Shown piece by piece: positions 12,401 through 22,480 of a stretch of DNA of 64,000 bases. The DNA is from Symsagittifera roscoffensis (lineage: Eukaryota; Xenacoelomorpha; Acoela; Convolutidae), in the NCBI RefSeq assembly GCF_963678635.1, contig NC_087064.1, forward strand, positions 66,023,548-66,087,547, read 5' to 3'. Within the stretch, counting starts at the first letter, position 1. The number at the start of each line of letters is the position of its first letter. The position numbers were made by a program, and so were the translations under genes. Below the pieces are notes generated by a model. It was given only the letters and a program-made list of their open reading frames with translations, was not told where the DNA came from and did not search any database.

Positions 12401-15400
12401 GGGGTTGAAAACAATTCTGGTCGATCTAAAATATGGGTAGACAAAACTTGTTACCTTTTGTTGAAATTTCGCCCCTTCCACCGCATCTCGATAAGATATT
12501 AGATATGCACCCGATGTTGCTGATAAATATACACACCATAGAATCTTTGGAATGATCAATTTTACTGTGAATAGATACAAGTCAATAGTAGAGTCAAGTT
12601 TTTCATCGTTTGTTCTTTTTTGATAACTTGACTTAACTTTTGAGCTGTGTGGTGTGCGTGTAGGTTGCAGAGAAACTGCAGCACCTGAAGGACATGTTGG
12701 AGGAGCTGAGACGTCTGGCGGGTATCCGACGGGAGAACTTGAAGGAGAACAGTGCCCTGCTGCAGTTCACGTGGAAGGCGGATGTTGTTGAGTCGTGGGT
12801 GAATGAGAAACAGAGTCTGGTGCAGAGCAATGCAGGTGGCGATGTTGAGGAGGCGAAGGATCTCTCGGCTGTCCAGGACATGCTTCATCGACAGGTAACA
12901 CGTAAATATAACTGATAAAAAGGTTTCCTACAACTGATCTCTCAATTTTTAACAACTATACCGGTTTGCTGTGCTAGTAACAGCGTGTTACGACAACAGT
13001 ATTTGTTGGAAATATTTTGAGAGGGAATCAAATAAACCTTCAAAAATTATGTTATCAGGAATTATATAAAATTCTACTATAACAAGGATAGCCGGTTGCT
13101 TTGCAAGTAGCACAGAATGTTCTGACAACATTTGAAAATGTAAAATGAATGACAAACAAAAAAAGGAAAATATTTTCCCATTTTTTTCACGAAAGTTTTT
13201 AAATTCTCTCGAATTTGAACTCAAACTCTAAGTTTTTAATCAGTTTTTCTTGACACTGGGACAGTTTTTTGAAGTTTCAAAAATGTTTGGAATCACGACT
13301 AAAAGGGATTTAACTTGATATCACTCGACCCATTCCTATGAATATTTGTGGTACCTGATTTTGCTTGGAAAGCAAAAAAAAAACAAAAACTTAAACGCAC
13401 TTGAATACAAAGTTCCTCCCCGTTTTCAATGGTCGGAACAAAAACAATCTACTATGCAACCTTTCGTGAAAAAATCGTAACAAATTTCTTTTATATTGTA
13501 TAATTCTAAAATATATTTGTTTGCATCTATTTTCCTAGTAGTCATGTTTGATGGAGTTGAACGCGTCATTTATGAGTGTTACAAATGATTTAAGGAAGTT
13601 GGAGCTTCGACCTTTACTTTGAACTCTGTGGTGTTTTAGGAGACATTTGAGGCTGGACTGACGGCCTTCCAGGCAGAGGGTATAGTGCCCATTGGAAAGC
13701 TAAGAGATACCTTGGTGAATGCTGGACACATCTCCAAGAACGAGATAGACCAGAGATACAAGTCACTCCTCGACAGGCAAGCTAAACTCATCTGCCTAAA
13801 AATAACTCTTCAAAGGCTTAGATTGAAGGCTGACATGAAAGATGGTCGTCAGGTTTCACCACATGCATAAACAGCAATCAGAACATTTTTGTACCGCCAA
13901 AATTGAACAGCCCTTTCTGATCAGAACTTTAACTTTTGACCAGAACGCAATCAAATCCTTTCTCCGAAATGTTGTAGAAATAATTCTTGAATTTGCTTTT
14001 AGGTGGCACGAACTTCAGAAGAGGTCAAATGACAGAAGGGATCTGCTGGACAAGAAGCTGAGACACTTCCAGGCGGTGGAGGACAAGTTCCTCCTCTTCG
14101 CCAAGAAGGCCTCCTCTTTCAACTCCTGGTTCGAGAATGCAGAGGAGGATCTCTCAGACCCCGTCAAGTGCAACTCTATCGACGAAATCAAGGCTAGTAA
14201 TAATAGTAGAGGTTTCAAAATCCAAGAAAATGCTGTGATCTTTTTTAGTACTGGATCAAAGACTGGGCGAACTCGTGATGAAATTCTTGCATAGTCTTTG
14301 TCACCGTTGATTTTAAGTAATTGACAAGAAACTAAAATTTCTGTTGATGGTAATGATGAAGTTGTTTTTCTGCGTCTCAAAAATGTCAATCGGTTGTCTG
14401 GCATTAAAACATCGATCTGTTTCGCTGGCGGACTAAGTCCCTCAAGAAAAAAATACCCCACTTTTTTGTTCAAAATCCCACGTTTTCGAATTGAACTACT
14501 AAGACTTGGGAAGATAACGATAATTGATGGAAGACCTGTTTTGTAGGCATTGGAGCATGCACACAATGTGTTTGTGGACTCCCTGAAACAGGCGGAGGAG
14601 GACTTGGAGTCCCTGAGGGTGCTGGATGCGGAGATTAAGGCGGGAGGAGCCACAGTCAACCCCTACACCTGGTTCACCATGCAGGTACAACCATCTAAAT
14701 TTTTTGAATCTAATTAACAATCTCCCCCTATGGTATCTAATGAAGAATCTCCAGCCCTACAAAAAAATACAGTAAATTCGCACAAGAGCTTGTATTGAGA
14801 ATTGGAGTTTTGCTGCATTCTGATTGGTCGAAAAATCGACTGTTTTGATCTGCTTAACTATCCCCCTTCATGGTGGGGGAGGAGATAGATTGTTAGGTAT
14901 ATCAAATATATTCATTCTCCATTCAGTTGCATCGAATATGAAGTTAGTGAATAGTTAATTCTATTTGGATTGCATATTCGGACGGAGGCTGCAAAACAGC
15001 AAACAGATGAAATTTATCAAGAGCTCTTGGAAGTGGATTTAATCGGTTGATTAGGACTGGGACCTACTTTCGACGAATTAGCACATTGTTCTTTTACATT
15101 TCATGAAGTTTTAAGTATGAACATTTTTAATTTTCATTGTATAAACATTTCAACTAGAGATTGATCCAATTTTAAAGACGTATCTATCGTAATTTGCTAA
15201 GCATTTGACTTCGAAATTCAAATAAATTCCACATGGGCGGAGTTTTCAATTTTTAAAAATATGATTTTTTTTAGTGAACTATAGTACAATTTCATTAAAT
15301 TTGCGTTTAGCATTAAATTTCAACTTTTCAGTACAGTTGTGTTATGTAACAAACTGTTTCTCTGCTTGTGATTGTAGGCTCTAGACGAGACGTGGGATAA

Positions 15401-17008
15401 CTTGAAGAAGATAGTTTCTAAGAGGGAGCTGGAGCTGAAGGAGGAACATAGAAAACAAGTCCACAATGACGAACTCAGACAGAAGTTCGCGAGGGAGGCC
15501 AACGCATTCCACGACTGGCTCACAGACACCAGAGTCAAGGTACTTTTTAGAACTTTTAAGAACTTCTTAGAACATAAGTATCAGTATACTCAAAATTAAT
15601 TTTTTTTTTTTGGTTTGTCTAGCGGAGTAAGGGCGTTATATGCCATCGGCTCAAGTATTTTAAAGTTTTTTCCTCTTCATCTGAGAGTAAATAACAAGTA
15701 TATGAAGAGGTTTAATAATGTTTTTTTTTTCATTTCTGGTCAGAGTGAAACAGTGAAATATGCCAGTTAAATAATTGTACCACGATTATCACCAAAAGAT
15801 ATCTTTGTAATGAGTGACAAAATAATGTGATTCTAATGTCAAATAATTCTAGAAAAATTCCAGATGATCTTGGAATTACTTGGCGGATATGAACTACTCG
15901 GAAAAACTTCTCCGTCTTTTGAATTTCTACTTAAAAGATAAACAATGATTGGATGGTACATATTGCTTGTTTACCAGGTGATGGAAGAGACTGGAAGTCT
16001 GGAACAGCAATTGGAATCACTCAAGAAGATAACACTAGAAGTGAAGAGCTGGAGGAACAAACTCAAGTCTATCGAGACCATCGGCAACGAAATGGGCATG
16101 CACATCATCCTAGACAACCGATACACGGAACACAGTACTGTAGGACTACATCAACAGTGGGACCAGCTGGAACAACTGTGTCAGAGAATGCAACAGAATC
16201 TGGAACAGCAGATCCAGGCCAAGGAGACCTCGGGAGTGTCGGAGACCCAGTTGAGAGACTTCTCTTTGATGTTCCGGCATCACGACAAGGAGAGAACTGG
16301 GCGGCTGAATCACGCCGACTTCAAGAAATGTCTGAGATCCCTGGGGTACGATCTGCCCATGTTCGAAGAGGGCCAGATTGACAATGAGTTCGAAGCTATC
16401 TTGGACATCGTCGATCGAAACAGGTCAGCTCAGAGAGACATTTTTTTAAAATCATAATGCTTCTTACCAAAAAACACTTTTGTTGTCCGCTAGTCATGGA
16501 TTTATGTTTTTATAATGGGCCCTGTAGAGTTTTCAATTTATCAATTATACTAGATTGATACATCAGACAAAAAGTGATGAAACTTTATTGCAGGAAGCAT
16601 TGGTTTATGAGGTGATCAGCAAACTAAGAGTTTTGATCTACCTTGGTTCAGCGAAAGGTTTACTGAGGAATCACTTCGAATAAGAAGGACGAATCTCGTT
16701 TGATATTTGACCTTGAGTTTATCGGCTGTTTCAGGGATGGTTTCGTCACCCTGCAAGAGTACATGCAGTTCATGATCAGTCGAGAAACTGAGAATGTGCA
16801 GTCAAAGGGAGACATCGAAGAGGCCTTCCGAACTCTCTCCCCTGATGGCAACATGTACATCACCCAGATCGAGATCACCCAGGCACTGGACAAAGAGACG
16901 GCAGATTTCTGTATCGCTAACATGAAGGCATACATCGACATGAATAACATTGAGATGCCAGGTACGTATGACTACGTGGAGTTCTGCAACCGACTCTTCC
17001 AGAAGTAG
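246..17008 (+). CDS. alpha-Spec: alpha-spectrin, 3' part of gene (20 exons, C-terminal 1496 aa)
   Basis: Alpha-spectrin forms antiparallel heterodimers with beta-spectrin in the submembrane actin-linked skeleton. Coding exons: 246-473, 948-1115, 1379-1504, 2555-2716, 3131-3255, 3626-3839, 5396-5564, 7305-8027, 8302-8489, 9060-9233, 9635-9824, 10196-10388, 11234-11486, 12664-12894, 13640-13776, 14003-14192, 14547-14684, 15378-15539, 15978-16423, 16735-17008. They total 4491 nt in one open frame ending in TAG. Residues about 42-98 (window numbering) are the SH3 domain inside a spectrin repeat, marked by VVYDYLEKNPREL and GFVPANHLKR. Further spectrin repeats follow, then EF-hand loops at about 1360-1371 and 1403-1414 and a C-terminal EF-like pair ending YDYVEFCNRLFQK. 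Family-diagnostic strings include KKASSFNSWFENAEEDL, NPYTWFTM and DNRYTEHSTVGL. The 5' part of the gene lies outside the window. Identity is very secure; individual splice sites are read from consensus and frame. Confidence 0.96.
948..1115 (+). CDS. alpha-Spec: alpha-spectrin exon b (second half of SH3)
   Basis: Acceptor TTGTTTCCAG, donor GTCAGA, phase 0. Starts DWYKVENQEGKQGFVPANHL, the conserved SH3 core with the WYKV and GFVP signatures, then re-enters the spectrin-repeat helix. Confidence 0.92.
1379..1504 (+). CDS. alpha-Spec: alpha-spectrin exon c (spectrin repeat)
   Basis: Acceptor CATTCGCAG, donor GTGAGT, 42 codons, phase 0. Lys/Glu-rich helix with ELYGLKGESKNLLMWTSKKN. The Trp is the usual core residue of the first helix of a spectrin repeat. 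Confidence 0.88.
1912..2500 (+). repeat. Intronic dispersed repeat family A, copy 1 (doubled start)
   Basis: Begins with a short inverted-repeat unit, AAGAGTCGATGAACGTAG then CAGACTTTTAT, which appears twice (1916 and 2002). It is followed by a T-rich tract and a body shared with 6636-7080 and 10470-10850 (for example ATTGATCCAGTTTTCTCA). Confidence 0.7.
2555..2716 (+). CDS. alpha-Spec: alpha-spectrin exon d (spectrin repeat)
   Basis: Acceptor TGTGTGTAG, donor GTTTGT, 54 codons, phase 0. Acidic and charged helices (TAEDEDLDKIDELSSKF). The donor is weaker than those of its neighbours. Confidence 0.82.
3131..3255 (+). CDS. alpha-Spec: alpha-spectrin exon e (spectrin repeat)
   Basis: Acceptor TGTCCTTTTAAG, donor GTAATC, phase 0 to phase 2. 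Encodes VPEDLLTEDMEHAVEAVSYL to VKNYIR. The split Arg codon is completed by the first base of the next exon. Confidence 0.85.
3626..3839 (+). CDS. alpha-Spec: alpha-spectrin exon f (spectrin repeat)
   Basis: Acceptor CTTTTTATAG, donor GTAAAA, phase 2 to 0. Contains YYGNDLPSVQALSRKHEAF, the typical loop and helix-B string of a spectrin repeat. Confidence 0.92.
3868..3960 (+). repeat. Intronic dispersed repeat family A, copy 2 (short)
   Basis: Carries AATGAACGTAGTGAGTAC and ACTCTTATATAGGTCTTG followed by T-run and CAGGAAAGTCTTAAAATTTG, as in the other family A copies. Confidence 0.6.
4580..4836 (-). repeat. Dispersed repeat C, inverted relative to 49667-49920
   Basis: The reverse complement of this stretch matches 49667-49920, including GTTCCGACTTTCGATACG / GAAAGTAACGGAATATTTGT (read on the - strand here). 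It lies in a 1.56-kb alpha-spectrin intron that otherwise shows no features. Confidence 0.75.
5396..5564 (+). CDS. alpha-Spec: alpha-spectrin exon g (spectrin repeat)
   Basis: Acceptor GATAATTTTCAG, donor GTACGT, phase 0 to 1. Contains VNEAWEALKNKSDKHAAGL followed by YEYQKYLAQYRDTMAWI, the helix C / helix A junction. Confidence 0.92.
6055..6620 (+). repeat. Intronic dispersed repeat family B, copy 1
   Basis: Aligns by eye with 11800-12600, with shared strings such as TTGTGCTTAACAATCACATC and TTACTTTGCTTATTTTCTGT, then the same order of landmarks to CACCATAGAAGC. Noncoding. Confidence 0.7.
6636..7080 (+). repeat. Intronic dispersed repeat family A, copy 3
   Basis: Same head (AAGAGTCGATGAACGTAG, CAGACTCTTATATAAG) and body (GGAAACTCCACTATCGAACA) as the copy at 10470-10850. 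Confidence 0.7.
7305..8027 (+). CDS. alpha-Spec: alpha-spectrin exon h (about 2.3 spectrin repeats)
   Basis: At 723 nt this is the longest coding exon in the window. Acceptor TCTGCTTCAAG, donor GTTAGC, phase 1 to 1. Contains VMKKHEDFDKLINNQEEKIA and WEHLKEALVQKRSQLGESQT, both strongly conserved in animal alpha-spectrins. Confidence 0.96.
8302..8489 (+). CDS. alpha-Spec: alpha-spectrin exon i
   Basis: Acceptor TTTGCCTGTAG, donor GTAACC, phase 1 to 0. Contains YEFLVQKTTQKTARLKEANR and KDFDFWLSE, matching the family at the same position. Confidence 0.94.
9060..9233 (+). CDS. alpha-Spec: alpha-spectrin exon j
   Basis: Acceptor TGATTGACAG, donor GTAAAG, 58 codons, phase 0. Contains QRKKHQLLEDDVAAHADRL, the helix-B string of a spectrin repeat. 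Confidence 0.94.
9480..9600 (+). repeat. Intronic dispersed repeat family A, copy 4 (short)
   Basis: TAAGAGTCGATGAATGCAG, then CTTATATAGGTCTTGATT and the TTTTTCTTTGAAATTCGA piece also present at 2399. Confidence 0.6.
9635..9824 (+). CDS. alpha-Spec: alpha-spectrin exon k
   Basis: Acceptor TGTGTGTTAG, donor GTTAGT, phase 0 to 1. Contains LRDISEEETWIREKKILV and SQDYGKDLT, the usual WI.EK and YG.DL motifs. Confidence 0.93.
10196..10388 (+). CDS. alpha-Spec: alpha-spectrin exon l
   Basis: Acceptor ATGTTTTCAG, donor GTGGTA, phase 1 to 2. Contains VHNLMKKHKRIENEIQSHEK. The donor is non-ideal, but frame and homology force the join. Confidence 0.88.
10470..10850 (+). repeat. Intronic dispersed repeat family A, copy 5
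   Basis: Diverged head (GAGCAACGAACGCAGTGAAG) and well-kept body (GGAAACTCCACTATGGAACA, TATTGATCCAGTTTTCTCAG). Confidence 0.65.
11234..11486 (+). CDS. alpha-Spec: alpha-spectrin exon m
   Basis: Acceptor TTGTGTTCAG, donor GTATGG, phase 2 to 0. Contains FIRDVEEEESWISEKQSL and FGDTLASVQGLIKKHTAF. Confidence 0.94.
11800..12600 (+). repeat. Intronic dispersed repeat family B, copy 2
   Basis: Second copy of the family at 6055-6620 in the same orientation, in another alpha-spectrin intron. The two share order and spacing of landmarks but differ at many bases. Confidence 0.7.
12664..12894 (+). CDS. alpha-Spec: alpha-spectrin exon n
   Basis: Acceptor GTGCGTGTAG, donor GTAACA, 77 codons, phase 0. 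Contains ALLQFTWKADVVESWVNEKQ. The loop NAGGDVEEAKDLSAV is a few residues longer than the usual YGRDLS loop. Confidence 0.93.
13640..13776 (+). CDS. alpha-Spec: alpha-spectrin exon o (GC donor)
   Basis: Acceptor TGGTGTTTTAG, phase 0 to 2. It ends CTC GAC AG followed by GCAAGC. No GT near this point preserves the frame, so this is read as a GC-AG intron; AG|GCAAGY is the normal context for that class. Confidence 0.85.
14003..14192 (+). CDS. alpha-Spec: alpha-spectrin exon p (GC donor)
   Basis: Acceptor TTTGCTTTTAG, phase 2 to 0. Contains the near-invariant FAKKASSFNSWFENAEEDLS. It ends ATC AAG followed by GCTAGT, a second GC donor. The alternative GT three bases further on would break the frame of the next exon. 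Confidence 0.85.
14547..14684 (+). CDS. alpha-Spec: alpha-spectrin exon q
   Basis: Acceptor CCTGTTTTGTAG, donor GTACAA, 46 codons, phase 0. Ends VNPYTWFTMQ, an alpha-spectrin signature near the C-terminal repeats. Confidence 0.94.
15378..15539 (+). CDS. alpha-Spec: alpha-spectrin exon r
   Basis: Acceptor GTGATTGTAG, donor GTACTT, 54 codons, phase 0. Contains KREELELKEEH-type charged helix (KRELELKEEHRKQ) and FAREANAFHDWLTDTR. Confidence 0.94.
15978..16423 (+). CDS. alpha-Spec: alpha-spectrin exon s (last repeat and first EF-hand)
   Basis: Acceptor TTGTTTACCAG, donor GTCAGC, phase 0 to 2. Carries the dimer-nucleation end of the last repeat (DNRYTEHSTVGL) and the EF-1 loop DKERTGRLNHAD. Position 12 of the loop is Asp instead of the usual Glu. 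It continues SLGYDLPMFEEG and into EF-2. Confidence 0.96.
16735..17008 (+). CDS. alpha-Spec: alpha-spectrin terminal exon (EF-hands, stop)
   Basis: Acceptor GGCTGTTTCAG; the first base completes an Arg codon. Encodes RDGFVTLQEYMQFMISRET, which finishes the EF-2 loop, and the calcium-independent EF-3/4-like tail ending in CNRLFQK and TAG at 17006-17008. Confidence 0.97.
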
Positions 17009-17752
17009 AAACTTCCCTAGCGGAACAATCACAACAAACAAAGCGATAATAATGATTATGGAATGCATGCAAAAACAGCAAACTCATCGAACAAAATCAA
17101 GCGTGAATGAGCAACGAACGAACTCAAACATAAAGACTTGAACTTATTTTAATTTGAAAGAGCAACTTCAAAAATGAAGATTTACACAAGCATGTCCGAG
17201 AAATTTAAAAACAACTCAAAGAAAAACCAAAACTTAATAAAAAATGAAACTTCAAAATACAGCTCTTGGCGTATAAATGGGTTTTTATTGTTATACCTGC
17301 TTCGATTCTGTTTTTCTTCTAGATTGCTGAATTGAAATCTTTCTTGTACACAAAAATGGACTTGCGATGCATGATTTGATTGATTTGGAAGAGCTAAAAA
17401 AAGAGAAAGGAGAGTTTTTACTTTCATTTTAAGGGTTGAGTTAAATTAAGTGATGGAATGGGTTGATGATGCTCGTGAATCTAAATGAAAATGTGTTTAG
17501 TTTTACCATAAAACTTTTAAAAATCTTTCATGAATTTTCAGTTGGCAGCGGTGATTTAAGATAATTTTAATTCGATGTGTTGTTGTTTGGACTAATTATT
17601 AGTGAAGTGAAATCATAATCGTGTAAGATGGCCTCAAGGTTAAGCATTGAAATTGCGAAATACTCCTTAGATTGAAGGTACTATGTTTTATACTACTCAG
17701 ACCGACTGACTGACTTGCGAACTGACTCAACCTCCAGAACTTTCAAAATAAA
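17009..17752 (+). other. alpha-spectrin 3' UTR with candidate poly(A) signals
   Basis: No open frame follows the stop codon. AATAAA hexamers occur at 17236-17241 and 17747-17752; which one is used cannot be told from sequence. Confidence 0.5.
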
Positions 17753-20700
17753 TGTTGATGTTAACTGACTGTTACTCACTCAAATTCATAAGCATGTGCT
17801 GTTAGCGCTATTAAATAATTAAATTTAATTCATAATTTCATTATCGTGGGAGCAGTGAATATGTTAACTGATTTTGTACACGAAAAAATTGATATCGATA
17901 CTTCGAAAATTTGCATTTTTAATGTAATAACTGACTGATAAACCGACCCTGGGACAATTCAAGACTGACTCCTTAAATTTTTACCTAAATCAAAAGTTAA
18001 ATAAAATCAAAAATGTTTTCGATTATCCATGCAAAATGAACGATTGTTTGTCTGGTTGGATTAATTTCAGAAAACCACGAATACAAAAAACTGATAGATT
18101 TTTGCCAATTGAAAAGAGTGTAATTTGTTTTGCGAAATCCGGTTACAAATTTTTTCTCCGTGTTTTTTTTTATTTCATTGTTCCGACCATTGAAAATGGG
18201 GCGGAACTTTGTATTCAGGTGTGTTTCTTCCTATGCAAAATCAGGTATGACAAATAATCATCGGACTGGGTTGAGTAATGTATCTTACTGGAGCCCTTTG
18301 TTTTGATTTGAACGACATGTAAAAAGTTCCAAAAAGTCAGTATCGAGAAAATCCGGTTTGAAATTTTTTGATTTTTTCGTCTAATTTCGAGCGAGTAACG
18401 CAATCGAACAGGCTTTCATCAGCTTATTTTAATAACTTTATAGCTTACAATAGCTTAATTTAAGCCGTGAAAATTTATAACGAGAAAAAAAAAGTTTATT
18501 GCGTCTTTTTCTAATCAAAAACCCTAAAAGTTTGAAAACTGATTTTGAAGTTTTTTTCATTTTTGTTTTTCTAGTCAATTTTCTACGAAAGATAATGACT
18601 TATTTGCTTATAAGTCTTTTATAATTTGAAAAAAGTAATGTACGGAAATCAATGCAGAGTTTTGATTATTATTAGTACCTTCGGGGAATCTAAACTTTTA
18701 ACTACTTGAACAATTTGTTTTAACTATGCTTGCGATAAGTAAGTAATAAAAATTCGTATTTTTGAAATTTTTTGAGGTAGTAACTTGTTGAACAAACAAG
18801 CACTTGAGTCATTTGATAGCTTGATTTGAGCTAAATTCAAATTTCTTCACTTTTTTGGCGCACCTGGCCCATAGGTAACGATTAAGCCTGGGACTCTAAA
18901 GGGCATACGTTACAGTCTGGCTAGAACTTGTTTTATTTTTCAGATGGAAAATGATCAATTTCAAAAAACTCGACTTATTGTTTCTCTGATTTTTTGTTTT
19001 AATTGTCGCATCATGTAATTTTTAATAGCCTAAAAGTTGCAATTGACCTGAATGATTTTGAAATTTTTTATTGGCAAATTGAATTATTTTACGTTACTTG
19101 ACAATAAACAAATTTACTTCCAATCTAATTTTTTTTCAAATATAATCCTCACCCCTTCAGAAACAAACAAAAAAATCTTCCTTTTTTCAAAAAACAAGGC
19201 AGTCCTTTCTTCTGTTTTCTGGCAAGTTGCAAATAAATTTATCAACTCCTGTAAATTGTTTGAGAACAATAATTTCATAGTTGTCTTTGGTAATATTCTA
19301 ATGACTTAATAACCTTATTTGGCAGGATATTTCGAAATTGCAGAGTTTTTTTTAGATTGACAAAAGCTTTTGTGCTCAGCAGAGTATACAAAATAATTGT
19401 CCGCTCATTTGCTGCTCAATAATTGTCTTAGCATGATGATTTTAGCGGAGATCATTTTGTTGGATATAATTTCCTCGAATTGAACCTCATTCAAGCCAAA
19501 GACTGAATTGTGTTTTTTGTCGAATTAGAGGCTTTCGTTTTTTTTTTTGGTTCCTTGCTTGCAATGCTAATTTTGTATGGTATCGCAATTGGTGCAGAGC
19601 TCTCTTTTGAAAAAAGCTGCGTGCTATTTTGCGACATCGAATTGCGGTTGTAAGATCAAATTTCGCACACTATTTTGTAAGCTTTTACAATTCCGCGAAT
19701 AATTGATAAATAGTTTTATTCGATGTTTCTGCTGTTGTAACGGTTTCTGCTTCAAGATGCTTGTTTTAATTGTTCTGCCGAAAAGATTACTCAATCAGTT
19801 GCATTTTGAAAGCCTTCAAACTTAAATGAAGTGTACTAATACTCTAATAAAACTATATTCTACTATATTGTACTATATTCTTACTTTTCGACCTAATTTT
19901 AAGCTTAGTTTTATTAAAGTAAGAATATAGTTCATTCAAAATGTCTGTTGATGCTAACTAAAACGCAATAAAACTGAACTCGCTCACTCCGATTGAGATT
20001 GGTATGCAGTAGTCAAGGTCATAGAAGACTTGTTAAATTAAGTAATAAAAAAAACGATTAAACAATCATAAGATTTCCCCCAACTTGGAAAGTTGTCAAG
20101 ACTAGGAATTATAAAACTCTAATGATCGTTTTCTCCCTCTGGCTAAAGCAAAGAATGTAAAAGAAATGAAAAAAAAAGCTTATATCAGTTTAAATCAGAA
20201 CTAATTCAAATAATGAGATACAATTTTTTTTGCACAGAAGAGTTAAGTGAAAATGGAACTAAGATAAAATTGAGAAATGAAAATTTTTCCAACGGAGTTT
20301 GCTAATCGGGGAAATATAGAAAATTACTTAAGTTTCAATTTGTACGTGATGATTATTCCCAAAGTCCGGAATGATATGAAGAAAAATAAGATAATGAAAG
20401 CGCCCTAATTTGGGTGAAGTTGATAACGTTCGATAGGTTTACCACTATTTGACGTTTTTAAATCAGATGGATTTGGGTAACGGATATGAATGATTGGAAC
20501 TTAGCGGTTTGAGTGTTTTACCATCGAAAAGCCTTGAATGAAATTTAGTGTAATGCAAGAAAATGGGCTGAGGGTATAAAATGGTTAGCGCTGAGTTGAT
20601 GGATTTTGAGAAAACACTTTTAAAATTTTTTGTTTTGTGCTTCCGGAAGGACTTCTTCAGGTATGAGACCTGTCTGATCAGATTTGAAAGTATGTCAAAG

Positions 20701-21277
20701 TCATCGCTTTCTATGATTGATAGCAGTAGTGAAGTTAAGGGCTCCTGCACTTTTTTTTTGGTCTAGGTTCTAGTTTCTGGGATGACTTCCTTTGAAGCAT
20801 CCGTTAAGACTATGAAGTTGAGCTGATCGTCAGAAGTTTTCTCCCACAAGTTTTCTCCTTTTTGGCTGTGTTGTCGCTTAATGTGCCTGCGCTAAAATTG
20901 ATGGATTTCTCTGCTCTATCCATGTCCTGTTCTGGTTGTTGGCCTACAACATCTACAAAAAACTTTCACCATAGAATTTTTGAGGTCCAACATTTCGTCC
21001 ACGTCTAGTAGAAGTGCGACTCTAACGCTAGGGTGATCCAGTAATTTCAAAAACAGGGATGTCGGCGGCAGAAGAATAATCGTCTAATGCGTAGACTGGA
21101 TAAATTTAAGCACTCGTATCGGCAAAAGGGATCTGCTCTGGTGGAGTGTCAAAAAAGTCAAAGGCAGATGGAAGCTGAGTTGTATCCGGAGATCCTACTA
21201 CAGTCCGGTTTTATAGTGTGCTCAGGATTGATGCTGATTGGGCATTCCGTCGAGTGTCCAGGTATGACCCAATCTAA
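17753..21277. other. Intergenic AT-rich DNA without a recognisable gene
   Basis: Both strands are broken by frequent stops. A 95-codon - strand ORF at 20463-20750 has no recognisable motif and may be the 3' remains of the decayed retroelement that ends nearby. A stretch at 18170-18220 is a rough inverted match to 13405-13445. Confidence 0.6.
19872..19931. repeat. Perfect 16-bp inverted repeat, 28-nt spacer
   Basis: ACTATATTCTTACTTT at 19872-19887 is exactly complementary to 19916-19931. Confidence 0.85.
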
Positions 21278-22073
21278 GTCCACACTTTTTAGCTAAATTG
21301 GTTATCCGGTGGAGTTGGTGTTGTGCTGATGGTTTTAAATCGAAATGTCGTAGTCACTAATAAACCTTTCTCTGCCCACTTCCCTGCACGGAAAATTGCG
21401 GCTAGTCTCATCTCAATTACTTTAGTATGATATATCAAATGATTTTAAAAAAATTGCTTTCAGATAGGTAACTTGGAGAGAAATTCCTCCTTTTGCATTT
21501 TTCCAGTTTCACTTTCCTCTTCGATTTTGGTTTGCTGAACCTCCTCGATTGTCGGGTTGTCAATTTCTTGCTGGACCTCATCGATTGTGAACTTCTTTTT
21601 GGATCTTTGGTCCAATTCTTTTCTTCCTTTTCTCTACTTTATACGAATGCTTAAAATCAGGAATGGTAATAACGCTTTAAAAAACTTGAAGATTTTAGAA
21701 GAGTTGTCGCGTATCGCTAGGTCAACTTTGGGTAGGCTTTTTCCACTGGCTAGTTCCACCGAAGTATATCAGGATCGAATAATTTTCTTGCCCAAGGGTC
21801 GTAAAAGGGTTCTCTGTTCCTTCGGTTAGAAACCTTCCGAACAATATTACCTTTCTTGACTGGGATAAATGATGATGGGCTTGGGTCGAAGTCTTATCCC
21901 TTTTCTTGGATTGTATGTTTTTGTTGTCCAGTGGAGTGTCTAAGTATCCATCTTTCACTCTTTTGTCCACCCTATCTTTTAACATGATTTCAATGGAAGT
22001 TTTCAGTGTTTCTGGAGACATTGCTTGTAATTTTGACTGAATCTTATGTATTTTTCACTAATCAGTTGCAACG

Positions 22074-22480
22074 GTCATGTTAACTGTACGAAAAAAATGA
22101 CAATAAAATCTTTGAAATTGCAAAAATAATGAAAATTGGCCGAGTAGAACACGAATCGTAATCGACTCTAATTGAATTTGGAATACCATGTAAATGAAAA
22201 TAATCGGTAAAAAAATAAATAATTGTTTTTGCAGAAGTACATAAAGAGTTTCTAAAAAGGACTTTGAATATCTGTCTATACATAAAAAAATATACTGACA
22301 AGAGACCCAGTATGAATCCAAACAACCTGGAACGTCCAGATCATATTATTTGTTTACAAATTTCAATTACGGGCGGTGGTGGGTAAGCTTTGCAGATCAA
22401 AATGGTGCAAGATTTTACCTGCTTTATTGCAGTCAGAGCAGTTCTTCCCATAAAAAAAGATTTTTCTACTTATGTGTGGC
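22074..22480 (-). pseudogene. Decayed Ty3-like integrase, array copy 1
   Basis: Broken frames spell the integrase zinc-finger end (WPHIS, then CSDCNKAGK), the core start YIFLCIDRYSKSF and the second-Asp region HGIPNSIRVDYDS. The three pieces are in the right order but in different frames, so the gene is dead. Confidence 0.65.

Noticed and set aside
18830-18960. GC-richer stretch (GGCGCACCTGGCCCATAGG and following) as an RNA gene
   Set aside because: No A/B boxes, no known snRNA motif and no convincing fold.
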